A stretch of DNA of 64,000 nt from Enterobacter dykesii (GTDB taxonomy: Bacteria; Pseudomonadota; Gammaproteobacteria; Enterobacterales; Enterobacteriaceae). Position numbers and translations under genes: made by a program. The notes beneath the pieces are model-generated. The model made no database searches. It was not told the origin of the DNA and worked only from the letters and a program-made list of their open reading frames with translations. This document shows, piece by piece, positions 18,407-26,764 of this stretch. Each line of letters starts with the position of its first letter. Within the stretch, counting starts at the first letter, position 1. Where the stretch lies: the NCBI RefSeq assembly GCF_008364625.2, contig NZ_CP126604.1, positions 3,224,001 through 3,288,000 of the forward strand, given 5' to 3'.

Positions 18407-19945
18407 TTACGATTTTGCTTTCGGCATCTGGGAAACCAGCGACAGGTTGACGTCCATGCCTTCCACCTGGAAGTGCGGAATCGCATACAATTTCACGCGG
18501 AAGAATCCCGGGTTATCTTCAATATCTTCCACCACCACTTTTGCATCACGCAGTGGATGAGACGCCTGAAGTTCATCGCCCGGATCGGTCATTTCGGTCA
18601 CCAGACTGCGGACCCACGTATTCAGCTCCAGTTCCAGCAGTCGGCGATCCTTAGTGGTACCAATGTTTTCGCGCTGAATCAGCTTCAGGTAGTGGGCGAT
18701 ACGCGACAGCAGGAAGATGTACGGAAGACGGGCGTTGATGCGGCTGTTCGCCGTCGCATCAGCGGTGTCATACAGCGCCGGTTTCTGAGTGGAGTTGGCT
18801 GAGAAGAAGCACGCGTAGTCGCGGTTTTTGTAGTATGACAAAGGAATGAAGCCCAGATTCGCGAATTCGAATTCGCGGGTTTCAGGGATCATCACTTCGC
18901 TCGGGATTTTTACCTGATTGCCGGTACCGAGATCGTACAGATGGATAGGCAGGTCCTGAACCGCACCGCCAGCCTGCGGGCCACGGATTTGTACGCACCA
19001 GCCATTATTGATAAAGCTGCGCACCATGTTGGACGCAAAGGCAAACGATGCATTGGTCCACAGGTATTTGTCGTGATCCGGACCTTTGACTTCTTCGACA
19101 TAGTTGAAGCTGCGAACCGGAACGGTGTCCGGGCCATACGGTAAACGTCCCAGTACGCGCGGCATGACCAGGCCGATGTAGCGGGCGTCGTCCGTATCGC
19201 GGAACGATTTCCACTTGATGTACTCTGCGCGGTCAAAATAGTTACCAATATCTTTAATCGCAGCAACGTCTTCCATTGACTCCTTGAGGAAGAATTTCGG
19301 GCCTGCTGAACCGATAAATGGCATATGTGCAGCCGCAGATACTTTTGAGATGTTGCGCAGCAGAGCGACATCCTGCGCTGAAGCATCGAACTCATAAGCG
19401 GAAATCAGCGCCGCAATCGGCTCGCCGCCTGGGGTATCATATTCATCAATGTAGGTGTGTTTATACAAACCACTCTGGATGACTTCCGGGCTGTCTTCAA
19501 AGTCCTGGCGCAGCTCTTCTTTAGACATGCTCAGAAGCTCAATTTTCACGTTCTGGCGAAAATCTGTTTTATCAATCAGCGACTTCACTCCGCGCCACAG
19601 GCTCTCAACCGCCTGAAACTCGTCATGGTGCATAACGGCGTCCAGTTGGCGGCTTATCTGGTAGTCGAGCTCAGCGATATGGTGATCGATCAGGCTTTTA
19701 TCCAGTTTTTCGACCTTCGCGCCTGCCTTGGTCAGGCATTCCAGAAAGACCTGCATACCTGCGGTCAGACGCTCGTCAGCGGTCGCATCCGACATCGCCT
19801 GCGCATCTTGCCAGATATCCAGCGCGCTCAGCTCAGAGACAGGGTTCAGATTGATTTTCTCAAACAGGGAGGCGTAAACCCCACCCGCAGCAGGACGTTC
19901 CAGCACCACGCTTTCAGTACCGGCAATATTATTTTGTACAGACAT
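18407..19945 (-). CDS. tssC: T6SS sheath large subunit TssC (VipB)
   Basis: TssC assembles with TssB into the contractile sheath. Family segments are plain: QFQAVESLWRG-type sequence (here EFQAVESLWRGVKSL), LISAYEFDASAQD, the FGRLPYG-like VLGRLPYG and the C-terminal NPGFFRVKLYAIPHFQVEG. The start at 19945 is chosen over 19951 because AGGA is then spaced correctly (it abuts the upstream ATG), giving 512 residues. It follows tssB by about 40 bases. Confidence 0.97.
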   Translation of the reverse strand: MSVQNNIAGTESVVLERPAAGGVYASLFEKINLNPVSELSALDIWQDAQAMSDATADERLTAGMQVFLECLTKAGAKVEKLDKSLIDHHIAELDYQISRQLDAVMHHDEFQAVESLWRGVKSLIDKTDFRQNVKIELLSMSKEELRQDFEDSPEVIQSGLYKHTYIDEYDTPGGEPIAALISAYEFDASAQDVALLRNISKVSAAAHMPFIGSAGPKFFLKESMEDVAAIKDIGNYFDRAEYIKWKSFRDTDDARYIGLVMPRVLGRLPYGPDTVPVRSFNYVEEVKGPDHDKYLWTNASFAFASNMVRSFINNGWCVQIRGPQAGGAVQDLPIHLYDLGTGNQVKIPSEVMIPETREFEFANLGFIPLSYYKNRDYACFFSANSTQKPALYDTADATANSRINARLPYIFLLSRIAHYLKLIQRENIGTTKDRRLLELELNTWVRSLVTEMTDPGDELQASHPLRDAKVVVEDIEDNPGFFRVKLYAIPHFQVEGMDVNLSLVSQMPKAKS

Positions 19946-19986
19946 GAGCATTCCTTGATTAATCCGTTAAAACAGCGTGATGGTTA

Positions 19987-20481
19987 CTATTTTCTTGATG
20001 CAAGTGCGGATAGTTCATTTCGCAGTTCAGCACTAAGGGACTGGTCCAGAAGGATTTTTTCCAGCTCTTTTCGGAAAGTCTGGTTATCCAGCAAATTGGC
20101 CTTCAGATCGCGGAGCAAATTGCGCATCGCCAGCATCGCCTTCAGCTGCGGTATCTGAGCGGCCACCTGCTCTGGCGTAAAATCTTTCATACTCTGGAAA
20201 GTCAGCTGAACATTTTCCTCACCACCATCATCAGAGAGCGTATTTTTAACGGTTAGATTAAGTTTTGGGGAGTATTCAGAAAGAACACTGTCGAAATTAT
20301 TTTTCGTGATGTTAACTTTCTCACGCTCAGATATTTGAGCAGACTCTTGCCCATTGCTGAAATCACCCGCAACCAGTAATTTCAGCGGTAATTCCATTTT
20401 CTTGCTTGCCCCGCCTGTATGCAGATCAAGCTTCAGGTTAATACGTGCCTTAGGCACCTCATTCTGAAAACTGTCAGCCAT
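19987..20481 (-). CDS. tssB: T6SS sheath small subunit TssB (VipA)
   Basis: TssB pairs with TssC in the sheath and contributes the helix that ClpV recognises. The 164-residue protein shows the conserved RINLKLDL, LKLLVAGDFS and MKDFTPEQVAAQIPQL segments. It is the first gene of the cluster: a predicted promoter lies 60-90 bases upstream, and GAGGG sits eight bases before the ATG. Confidence 0.97.
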   Translation of the reverse strand: MADSFQNEVPKARINLKLDLHTGGASKKMELPLKLLVAGDFSNGQESAQISEREKVNITKNNFDSVLSEYSPKLNLTVKNTLSDDGGEENVQLTFQSMKDFTPEQVAAQIPQLKAMLAMRNLLRDLKANLLDNQTFRKELEKILLDQSLSAELRNELSALASRK

Positions 20482-20541
20482 CTCATCATCCCTCTTTGTT
20501 TTTGCTACGCCAAATTCACGGTATCGTTCTTGATGCGCAAT

Positions 20542-20569
20542 ATTAGAATAATGATCGACACAAAATCAA
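20542..20569 (-). promoter_or_regulatory. Predicted sigma-70 promoter of the T6SS operon
   Basis: On the minus strand TTGATT (20569-20564) is separated by 16 bases from TCTAAT (20547-20542), 4/6 and 5/6 matches to consensus. A GATC Dam site lies in the spacer (20553-20556) and another just upstream (20577-20580). Transcription would start about 55 bases before tssB. Confidence 0.5.
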
Positions 20570-20595
20570 ATACACAGATCTTTTATCCGCAATGA

Positions 20596-20615
20596 GAAAT
20601 TTCTTAAGAATTTTC
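20596..20615. promoter_or_regulatory. Candidate operator palindrome upstream of the tssB promoter
   Basis: The sequence GAAATTTCTTAAGAATTTTC is an inverted repeat with 9 of 10 positions symmetric, about 27 bases upstream of the predicted -35. The half-site AAGAATTTTC occurs again in both arms of the hairpin at 20859-20905. No known regulator's consensus is claimed. Confidence 0.4.
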
Positions 20616-20858
20616 CACCAATATATTATTGCGGATTATCCACTCACCTCAGGGAAAGACACTGCTTTTTTCACGCAAAGTGAATATTTGTACCGTAAGA
20701 AGGATCGTAACCTGAGAGATGCTAATAAAACCATCTTGTTTTGACTTGCATCACAACATGATATTAAAAAAAGATGAAGGAACGGAAACAGGTTATTGTA
20801 AGCAGATAAAGCCAAGAGGCTAATCAATTAAGAAGAGTGACGAATTGATTGATGACAT

Positions 20859-20905
20859 GAATAATAAATAAGAATTTTCACAAAGAAAATTCTTATTTAT
20901 TATTC
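20859..20905. repeat. 21-base perfect inverted repeat
   Basis: Two 21-base AT-rich arms (20859-20879 and 20885-20905) are perfect reverse complements around the loop ACAAA. The right arm overlaps the stop of the possible small gene at 20893. Both 3' arms are U-rich, so it may act as a weak two-way terminator. The arms also contain the AAGAATTTTC decamer seen near the tssB promoter, so a protein-binding role is possible. Confidence 0.7.
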
Positions 20906-21099
20906 GAAGGAAAATAAAATGTCGATGCGGGTCCGAAAATAAACACTGCTGCTCTTTTGTCGGCCCACTCCTCCTTGCGCAAAGACTTCAGTTCTCCTCT
21001 CAGGCATGAAAACTGCTCTCCTTTCTGGAGTTTATACAGTGTAAAATCAAACACCTCCCGGATCGCCGCTTTTTTAATCAAAAACGAGTAATAGCACAT
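20893..21099 (-). CDS. Possible small hypothetical protein (68 aa)
   Basis: An open frame beginning MCYYSFLIKKAAIREVFDF and ending SNNK, with a mixed, protein-like composition (charged helix, then a hydrophobic FIFGPASTFYF patch). An upstream ATG at 21135 would add 12 residues. There is no clear ribosome-binding site at either start. Its stop lies in the 21-base inverted repeat, which could terminate it. I recognise no family. It may be a T6SS-linked regulator, a remnant, or chance. Confidence 0.3.
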   Translation of the reverse strand: MCYYSFLIKKAAIREVFDFTLYKLQKGEQFSCLRGELKSLRKEEWADKRAAVFIFGPASTFYFPSNNK

Positions 21100-21269
21100 A
21101 TCGTATAACGGTGCTACATTACGCCGCCCGCCCAAATCAGCAGTGGCCAGGCAACGCCGCCGTAAAGTTCGGTAAAGCCTGCAACCATCACCTTGAAGAA
21201 CGGTCTTATCGGCACGTCGTATCGCAAACTTTGCGCTACCTTTACAGGCTTCACATAGGTTCTACTATT

Positions 21270-22187
21270 TTGTCTCAATCCAAATTTCAACGCGCGTTTT
21301 TACACCCGCGTTACTGGTTTACATGGTTTGGCCTTGGCGTACTCTGGCTGCTGGTTCAACTTCCCTACCCTGTCCTGCGCTTGCTGGGGTCGAAACTGGG
21401 CAGCGCTTCCCGCGGTTTCCTGAAACGTCGCGAATCCATCGCGCGTAAAAATATTGAGCTTTGTTTTCCGCAGTACAATGCCGAAGAGCGCGAAAAACTC
21501 ATCGCTGAAAACTTCAAGTCTATCGGCATGGCGCTGCTTGAAACCGGCATGGCCTGGTTCTGGCCTGATGAGCGTGTCCGCAAGTGGTTTGACGTGGAAG
21601 GACTGGATAATCTGAAACGCGCGCAGATGCAAAAACGCGGCGTGATGGTCGTCGGCGTTCACTTTATGTCGCTGGAGCTGGGAGGCCGCGTGATGGGGCT
21701 TTGTCAGCCAATGATGGCAACTTACAGACCGCACAACAGTGCTCTGATGGAGTGGGTGCAGACGCGAGGCCGCATGCGTTCCAATAAGGCGATGATCAGC
21801 CGTAATAACCTGCGCGGTATGGTCGGAGCTCTCAAGAAAGGAGAGGCTGTCTGGTTTGCACCCGATCAGGATTATGGACGTAAAGGCAGCAGCTTTGCGC
21901 CTTTCTTTGCGGTTAAAGATGTTGCGACGACTAACGGCACCTTTGTCATTTCTCGTTTGTCAGGTGCCTCCATGCTGACCGTAACGATGGTGAGAAAAGC
22001 AGATAAATCAGGCTATCGTCTGCACATCTCTCCTGAAATGGCTAACTATCCGGAAAACGAGTGCGAAGCCGCGGCGTTTATTAATAAAGTCATCGAAACT
22101 GAAATCATGCGTGCGCCAGAGCAGTATCTGTGGATGCATCGTCGTTTTAAAACCCGCCCTCTTGGCGAAGCCTCGCTCTATATTTAA
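21270..22187 (+). CDS. lpxP: Lipid A palmitoleoyltransferase LpxP
   Basis: LpxP adds palmitoleate to Kdo2-lipid IVA in place of laurate at low temperature, at the inner membrane. The protein matches E. coli LpxP closely from SKFQRAFLHPRYW onward and keeps one N-terminal membrane segment, the catalytic HX4E-type motif HFMSLE and DQDYGRKGS. The start is a TTG at 21270, which gives 305 residues against 306 in E. coli. The open frame continues upstream to an ATG at 21111, but that 53-residue extension has no counterpart. AGG lies ten bases before the TTG. A hairpin terminator follows. Confidence 0.93.
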   Translation: MSQSKFQRAFLHPRYWFTWFGLGVLWLLVQLPYPVLRLLGSKLGSASRGFLKRRESIARKNIELCFPQYNAEEREKLIAENFKSIGMALLETGMAWFWPDERVRKWFDVEGLDNLKRAQMQKRGVMVVGVHFMSLELGGRVMGLCQPMMATYRPHNSALMEWVQTRGRMRSNKAMISRNNLRGMVGALKKGEAVWFAPDQDYGRKGSSFAPFFAVKDVATTNGTFVISRLSGASMLTVTMVRKADKSGYRLHISPEMANYPENECEAAAFINKVIETEIMRAPEQYLWMHRRFKTRPLGEASLYI

Positions 22188-22545
22188 GCCTTTCATTAAG
22201 GTTAGTTTCGCTAAGAAACTAACCTTTTCAATCACCTGTCATCCCGTTAAGAAATCGTCTTTCATTGCGTCGCCCAACGTGAATTTATTACGAAGTGAAA
22301 TCAAACTGTCGCCGTTCCACGACACTCGTAAGTGACGGAAATTATTTAAAAAAACCCCTCTTGTCACCCCTCATTTTTAAGCGTACATTAGCGCCGTCTG
22401 GCAACAGGAAAGCACAGAATTCTGAGCTGGAGTGAGCGGCGTAACGGGAAAATTCTCATTTCCGTTTTGACCGGATTTCAGTTCTCTATAATCAGGTGGA
22501 CTCTGTTTTTAAATGCGTACCACAAGATACGCGGAGCGATGAAAC
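22188..22545. other. Intergenic region between lpxP and ypdK
   Basis: Holds the lpxP terminator at its left end. The rest (about 320 bases) shows only a short GCGTA/TACGC hairpin just before ypdK and no open frame I would support. It probably carries the ypdK promoter and leader. Confidence 0.6.
22198..22228 (+). terminator. Terminator after lpxP
   Basis: Arms AAGGTTAGTTT and AAACTAACCTT (11 pairs) with a 7-base loop, followed by a short T tract. It lies ten bases past the lpxP stop. Confidence 0.7.
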
Positions 22546-22617
22546 GTGAAATATTTCTTTATGGGCATGTCGGTGATTGTTTTAGTCTGGGCCGGAACCT
22601 TTGCCCTGATGATCTAG
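22546..22617 (+). CDS. ypdK: Small membrane protein YpdK (23 aa)
   Basis: A GTG-started frame encodes MKYFFMGMSVIVLVWAGT followed by FALMI, differing from E. coli YpdK at only a few residues. It is a single hydrophobic helix for the inner membrane; its function is not known. GGAG lies ten bases upstream and the intrinsic terminator at 22634-22665 follows. It is too short for ordinary gene callers. The conserved position between lpxP and alaC supports it. Confidence 0.88.
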   Translation: MKYFFMGMSVIVLVWAGTFALMI

Positions 22618-22633
22618 TGAAGAACATGCAGTC

Positions 22634-22665
22634 AAAAAAACAGGAGCCATCGGCTCCTGTTTTTT
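22634..22665. terminator. Two-way terminator between ypdK and alaC
   Basis: CAGGAGCC and GGCTCCTG flank a 3-base loop, with seven A on the left and six T on the right. It can serve both convergent genes. Confidence 0.85.
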
Positions 22666-22668
22666 ATG

Positions 22669-23907
22669 TCATGACGATGCGGGATGTTCAGCGGCGCTCT
22701 TTGAAGTCAGAAGACCGTCGGCCCGGAACATACTCTTGATGCCCCTCACCGCCTGACGAATACGATCGCTGTTTTCAATCAGGGCAAAACGCACATGGGT
22801 ATCGCCATAATCACCAAAGCCAATGCCCGGTGATACGCACACCTTCGCATCCTGCAGCAGCTTTTTGGCAAACTCCAGCGATCCCATCGCCGCATAGGGC
22901 TCCGGAATCTTCGCCCAGACGTACATAGACGCCTTCGGCATTTCCACCATCCAGCCCGCTTCATGCAACCCTTTTACCAGCACGTCGCGGCGGCGCTTAT
23001 ACTGGGCGGCAATCTCATGAACGCATTGCTGGTCGCCTTCCAGGGCAGCGATAGCCGCGACCTGCAGCGGCGTGAAGGTACCGTAGTCGTGATAACTCTT
23101 AATGCGCGCCAGGGCACTCACCAGCGTTTTGTTACCCACCATAAAGCCAATACGCCAGCCCGCCATGTTGTAGCTTTTCGAAAGGGTGAAGAACTCTACC
23201 GCCACATCACGCGCGCCCGGGACCTGCATGATCGACGGGGCTTTCCAGCCGTCATAGACGATATCAGCATAGGCTAAATCGTGAACCACCAGCACGTCAT
23301 AACGCTTGGCCAGGGCTACTACTTTCTCGAAGAAATCGAGTTCCACGCACTGCGCCGTTGGGTTCGACGGGAAACCGAGGATCATCATCTTAGGTTTCGG
23401 ATAGCTTTCGCGAATCGCACGTTCCAGTTCGTTAAAGAAATCGACACCTTCCACCAGCGGCACAGAACGGACCTGCGCCCCGGCAATCACCGCGCCGTAG
23501 ATGTGAATCGGGTAGCTTGGATTAGGCACCAGCACCGTGTCACCATGATCCAGCGTGGCCAGCATCAGGTGTGCCAGCCCCTCTTTCGAGCCGATGGTGA
23601 CTATCGCTTCACTTTCCGGATCGATATCAACCTGATAGCGATCCTGATACCAGCGCGAGATCGCGCGACGTAACCTGGGAATACCGCGAGAGGTTGAGTA
23701 GCCGTGCGTATCCGGGCGCTGGGCAACCGTGCAGAGCTTCTCAACGATATGCGGTGGCGTTGGGCCGTCAGGGTTACCCATGCTGAAATCGATAATATCT
23801 TCGCCGCGCCGACGCGCAGCCATTTTCAGTTCAGCAGTGATATTGAAAACATAAGGGGGGAGACGATCGATACGCGTAAAACGGCGTTCAGGACTGAATT
23901 CAGCCAT
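22669..23907 (-). CDS. alaC: Glutamate-pyruvate aminotransferase AlaC
   Basis: A cytoplasmic PLP enzyme that makes alanine from pyruvate and glutamate. The 412 residues equal the E. coli length. The class I aminotransferase features are present: the [14 protein letters not shown] segment, the FPSNPTAQ loop, the [13 protein letters not shown] motif with the PLP-binding lysine, and a C-terminal arginine in [13 protein letters not shown] lies before the ATG. Two hairpins lie in the leader (23930-23968). It is divergent from ypdA. The neighbouring YpdA-YpdB system responds to pyruvate in E. coli, which fits a pyruvate theme. Confidence 0.97.
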   Translation of the reverse strand: MAEFSPERRFTRIDRLPPYVFNITAELKMAARRRGEDIIDFSMGNPDGPTPPHIVEKLCTVAQRPDTHGYSTSRGIPRLRRAISRWYQDRYQVDIDPESEAIVTIGSKEGLAHLMLATLDHGDTVLVPNPSYPIHIYGAVIAGAQVRSVPLVEGVDFFNELERAIRESYPKPKMMILGFPSNPTAQCVELDFFEKVVALAKRYDVLVVHDLAYADIVYDGWKAPSIMQVPGARDVAVEFFTLSKSYNMAGWRIGFMVGNKTLVSALARIKSYHDYGTFTPLQVAAIAALEGDQQCVHEIAAQYKRRRDVLVKGLHEAGWMVEMPKASMYVWAKIPEPYAAMGSLEFAKKLLQDAKVCVSPGIGFGDYGDTHVRFALIENSDRIRQAVRGIKSMFRADGLLTSKSAAEHPASS

Positions 23908-23929
23908 AGATTCCTCAGATTAACGTTAG

Positions 23930-23968
23930 CGCCCGGACCGTCCGAGCGACGCTGCCACCGATGTGGCA
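23930..23968 (-). promoter_or_regulatory. Paired hairpins in the alaC leader
   Basis: On the minus-strand RNA, TGCCAC/GTGGCA (loop of four) is followed by CGCTCGGAC/GTCCGGGCG (one G-U pair). The second ends about 22 bases before the alaC start codon. They could regulate translation or bind a protein as DNA palindromes. No T run follows, so they are not terminators. Confidence 0.5.
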
Positions 23969-24220
23969 TGCTTAGAAAATAACCTGAAAAAAATCATGCT
24001 GTCGAGAGGGAAATGAAAAAAAAGCGATCGTCTGAAAACAGGAACCCGGCTGAGCCTAAAAGCGGAAGCCTTTGTTTCGGGATCGGCTTTCTGGTAGCTG
24101 TTATTTAACAGGACGATATCAAACCAGTTACCTGAGGATACGCCGTTAAGAACAAAACAGGACGCATCGGTCATGTCCAGATAATCCCCTTTGAAAATTA
24201 TGGTTTTTCCTCATTTGATA

Positions 24221-24260
24221 AACCTGACGGATAGCTGGTCAATACGCGTCAGGTTTTTTA
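24221..24260 (+). terminator. Terminator-like hairpin in the ypdA leader
   Basis: AACCTGACG and CGTCAGGTT (9 pairs, 17-base loop) followed by a run of T, ending about 33 bases before the ypdA GTG. No plus-strand gene precedes it, so it would act on the ypdA leader itself as an attenuator, or end a short RNA. Confidence 0.6.
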
Positions 24261-24293
24261 TCATGGTTCTTTCCCGTTTTCCCAGGTCTACTC

Positions 24294-26000
24294 GTGCACG
24301 AAATATTCAATATGCTGCTGGCGGTTTTTGACCGTGCGGCATTAATGCTGATTTGCCTGTTCTTCCTCATTCGCATTCGCCTGTTTCGCGAGCTGTTGCA
24401 CAAATCAGCCCACTCGCCAAAAGAGCTGCTGGCCGTTACCGCCATCTTTTCGCTGTTCGCCCTGTTCAGCACCTGGTCCGGCGTGCCGGTAGAGGGTTCG
24501 CTGGTAAACGTGCGCATTATCGCCGTCATGTCCGGCGGCATTTTGTTTGGTCCTTGGGTCGGCGTTATCACCGGCCTGATTGCCGGGACGCACCGCTACC
24601 TGATTGATATCGGTGGCGTAACGGCGGTGCCGTGCTTTATCACCAGCATTATCGCCGGAGTGCTTTCCGGCTGGATCAGCCGCAAAATCCCGAAAAAACA
24701 GCGCTGGCGCGCCGGGATCGTCGCAGGCATGGTGTGCGAAACGCTGACCATGATCCTGGTCGTCGTCTGGGCCCCCACCACCGCGCTGGGGCTGGATATC
24801 GTCTCGAAAATCGGTATTCCGATGATCCTGGGCAGCGTATGCATCGGTTTTATCGTGCTGCTGGTGCAAAGCGTTGAAGGGGAAAAAGAGGCCAGTGCCG
24901 CCCGTCAGGCCAAGCTGGCGCTGGATATCGCCAACAAAACGCTGCCGCTCTTCCGCCACGTTAACGCGGAATCGTTGCGTCAGGTCTGCGAGATCATTCG
25001 CCACGACATCCACGCTGACGCCGTCGCCATCACCAATATTGATCACGTGCTGGCCTACGTTGGGGTCGGGGAGCACAACTATCGCGACAATGATGACACC
25101 ATAAGCCCGACCACCAGACAGGCGATTAACTACGGTAAAATCATTATTAAAAACAATGATGAAGCCCACCGAACGCCGGAAATCCACTCCATGCTGGTCA
25201 TCCCGCTGTGGGAGAAAGGCGTCGTGACGGGCACGCTGAAAATTTATTATTGCCACGCGCATCAGATCACCTCAACGCTGCAGGAGATGGCCATCGGCCT
25301 GTCGCAGATTATCTCCACCCAGCTTGAGGTTTCGCGGGCGGAACAGCTGCGCGAGATGGCAAATAAGGCAGAACTGCGCGCGCTGCAGAGTAAAATCAAT
25401 CCCCATTTCCTGTTTAACGCGCTGAACGCTATCTCCTCGTCCATTCGCCTTAATCCGGACACCGCGCGCCAGCTGATTTTTAACCTGTCGCGCTATCTGC
25501 GCTACAACATCGAGCTGAAAGATGACGAGCAGATCGACATCAAAAAAGAGCTTTATCAGATCAAGGACTACATCGCGATTGAGCAGGCCCGCTTTGGCGA
25601 CAAGCTCACGGTCATTTACGATATTGATGAAGAGGTCAACTGCGTGATCCCGAGCCTGCTTATCCAGCCGCTGGTTGAAAACGCGATTGTTCACGGTATT
25701 CAGCCCTGTAAAGGCAAAGGCGTCGTCACCATCAGCGTCACCGAAAGCGGCAACCGGGTGCGGATTGCCGTGCGCGATACCGGCCACGGGATTGATCCAA
25801 AAGTCATTGAGCGCGTGGAGTCTAACGAGATGCCGGGAAATAAAATCGGCCTGCTAAACGTGCACCACCGGGTCAAGCTGCTTTATGGCGACGGGCTGCA
25901 TATTCAACGTCTTGAACCGGGCACAGAAATTGCTTTTTACGTCCCGAATGAGCGCTCGCGCGCGCATACAACGACATCACTGTTGCCCCAGGTGGAGTGA
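24294..26000 (+). CDS. ypdA: Sensor histidine kinase YpdA (LytS family)
   Basis: Inner-membrane sensor of the YpdA-YpdB two-component system; in E. coli it responds to pyruvate and controls the transporter gene yhjX. The 568 residues comprise an N-terminal multi-helix LytS-type 5TM domain (about residues 1-200), a GAF domain (about 215-350), a His_kinase segment with the phospho-acceptor in [13 protein letters not shown], and an ATPase part with LVENAIVHG and DTGHGIDP. The start is a GTG at 24294 with AGG nine bases upstream, matching the E. coli N-terminus [12 protein letters not shown]. ypdB follows after three bases. Confidence 0.97.
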   Translation: MHEIFNMLLAVFDRAALMLICLFFLIRIRLFRELLHKSAHSPKELLAVTAIFSLFALFSTWSGVPVEGSLVNVRIIAVMSGGILFGPWVGVITGLIAGTHRYLIDIGGVTAVPCFITSIIAGVLSGWISRKIPKKQRWRAGIVAGMVCETLTMILVVVWAPTTALGLDIVSKIGIPMILGSVCIGFIVLLVQSVEGEKEASAARQAKLALDIANKTLPLFRHVNAESLRQVCEIIRHDIHADAVAITNIDHVLAYVGVGEHNYRDNDDTISPTTRQAINYGKIIIKNNDEAHRTPEIHSMLVIPLWEKGVVTGTLKIYYCHAHQITSTLQEMAIGLSQIISTQLEVSRAEQLREMANKAELRALQSKINPHFLFNALNAISSSIRLNPDTARQLIFNLSRYLRYNIELKDDEQIDIKKELYQIKDYIAIEQARFGDKLTVIYDIDEEVNCVIPSLLIQPLVENAIVHGIQPCKGKGVVTISVTESGNRVRIAVRDTGHGIDPKVIERVESNEMPGNKIGLLNVHHRVKLLYGDGLHIQRLEPGTEIAFYVPNERSRAHTTTSLLPQVE

Positions 26001-26003
26001 CCC

Positions 26004-26729
26004 ATGAAAGTTATCATCGTAGAAGATGAATTCCTGGCTCAGCAGGAGCTCACCTGGCTTATCAAAACCCACAGCCAGATGGAGATTGTGGGCACGTTTG
26101 ATGATGGTCTGGACGTGCTGAAATTTTTGCAGCATAACCGGGTTGACGCCATTTTCCTGGATATCAATATCCCGTCGCTGGATGGCGTATTGCTGGCGCA
26201 AAACATCAATCAGTTTGCCCATAAGCCGTTTATTGTGTTCGTTACCGCCTGGAAAGAGCACGCCGTAGAGGCCTTCGAGCTTGAGGCGTTTGACTATATT
26301 CTTAAGCCTTATCAGGAGTCGCGGATTGTCAGCATGCTGCAAAAGCTGGAGGCCGCCTGGCAGCAGCAAATCGCTCCCGCCAGCCCGACGGTACGCGAAA
26401 ACGACACCATAAATCTGGTTAAAGACGAGCGCATCATCGTGACCCCGGTCAACGATATCTATTACGCCGAAGCGCACGAAAAAATGACGTTTGTCTATAC
26501 GCGGCGGGAATCTTACGTGATGGCGATGAATATCACCGAGTTTTGCAGCAAGCTGCCTGCGTCGCACTTTTTCCGCTGCCACCGCTCGTTCTGCGTCAAT
26601 TTAAACAAGATCCGCGAGATCGAACCGTGGTTTAACAACACCTACATTTTGCGTCTGAAGGATCTGGATTTTCAGGTGCCGGTAAGCCGCAGCAAGGTGA
26701 AAGAGTTTCGTCAGCTGATGCACCTGTAA
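26004..26729 (+). CDS. ypdB: LytTR response regulator YpdB
   Basis: Partner of YpdA. The 241-residue protein has a receiver domain (about residues 1-115) with acidic pocket E7/D8 and phospho-acceptor D53 in FLDINIPS, and a C-terminal LytTR DNA-binding domain (about 140-241) with FFRCHRSFCVNL. It lies three bases after ypdA. In E. coli an AraC-type gene, ypdC, and the fry PTS genes follow; here the next gene is glk on the other strand. Confidence 0.97.
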   Translation: MKVIIVEDEFLAQQELTWLIKTHSQMEIVGTFDDGLDVLKFLQHNRVDAIFLDINIPSLDGVLLAQNINQFAHKPFIVFVTAWKEHAVEAFELEAFDYILKPYQESRIVSMLQKLEAAWQQQIAPASPTVRENDTINLVKDERIIVTPVNDIYYAEAHEKMTFVYTRRESYVMAMNITEFCSKLPASHFFRCHRSFCVNLNKIREIEPWFNNTYILRLKDLDFQVPVSRSKVKEFRQLMHL

Positions 26730-26760
26730 AGAAAAGGCCCTCTCCTGCGGGAGAGGGCTC
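26730..26760 (-). terminator. Terminator between ypdB and glk (CCCTCTCC-type hairpin)
   Basis: GCCCTCTCC and GGAGAGGGC with a four-base loop. On the minus strand the stem is followed by CTTTTCTTT, so it best serves glk. The stem core is the same as in the repeats at 57656 and 62175. Confidence 0.7.
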
Positions 26761-26764
26761 TGCA

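Larger units (their letters stand above)
20482..21269. other. Long intergenic region between tssB and lpxP
   Basis: 788 AT-rich bases. The left part holds the predicted tssB promoter and a 20-base palindrome; the middle a 21-base perfect inverted repeat; the right part a possible small minus-strand gene and the lpxP leader. I see nothing else interpretable at 20616-20858. Confidence 0.8.
23908..24293. other. Divergent intergenic region between alaC and ypdA
   Basis: 386 bases. The alaC side carries two strong hairpins (23930-23968). The ypdA side carries a terminator-like hairpin (24221-24260). An 82-codon frame on the minus strand in between is not convincing. Confidence 0.7.

Noticed and set aside
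20636..20827. 63-codon frame on the minus strand upstream of tssB
   Set aside because: No ribosome-binding site and Leu/Ser-rich AT-driven composition; no supporting neighbour.
23926..24174. 82-codon frame on the minus strand between alaC and ypdA
   Set aside because: It has no clear ribosome-binding site, covers the alaC leader hairpins, and its low-complexity Arg/Ser/Phe end does not resemble a leader peptide or known protein.
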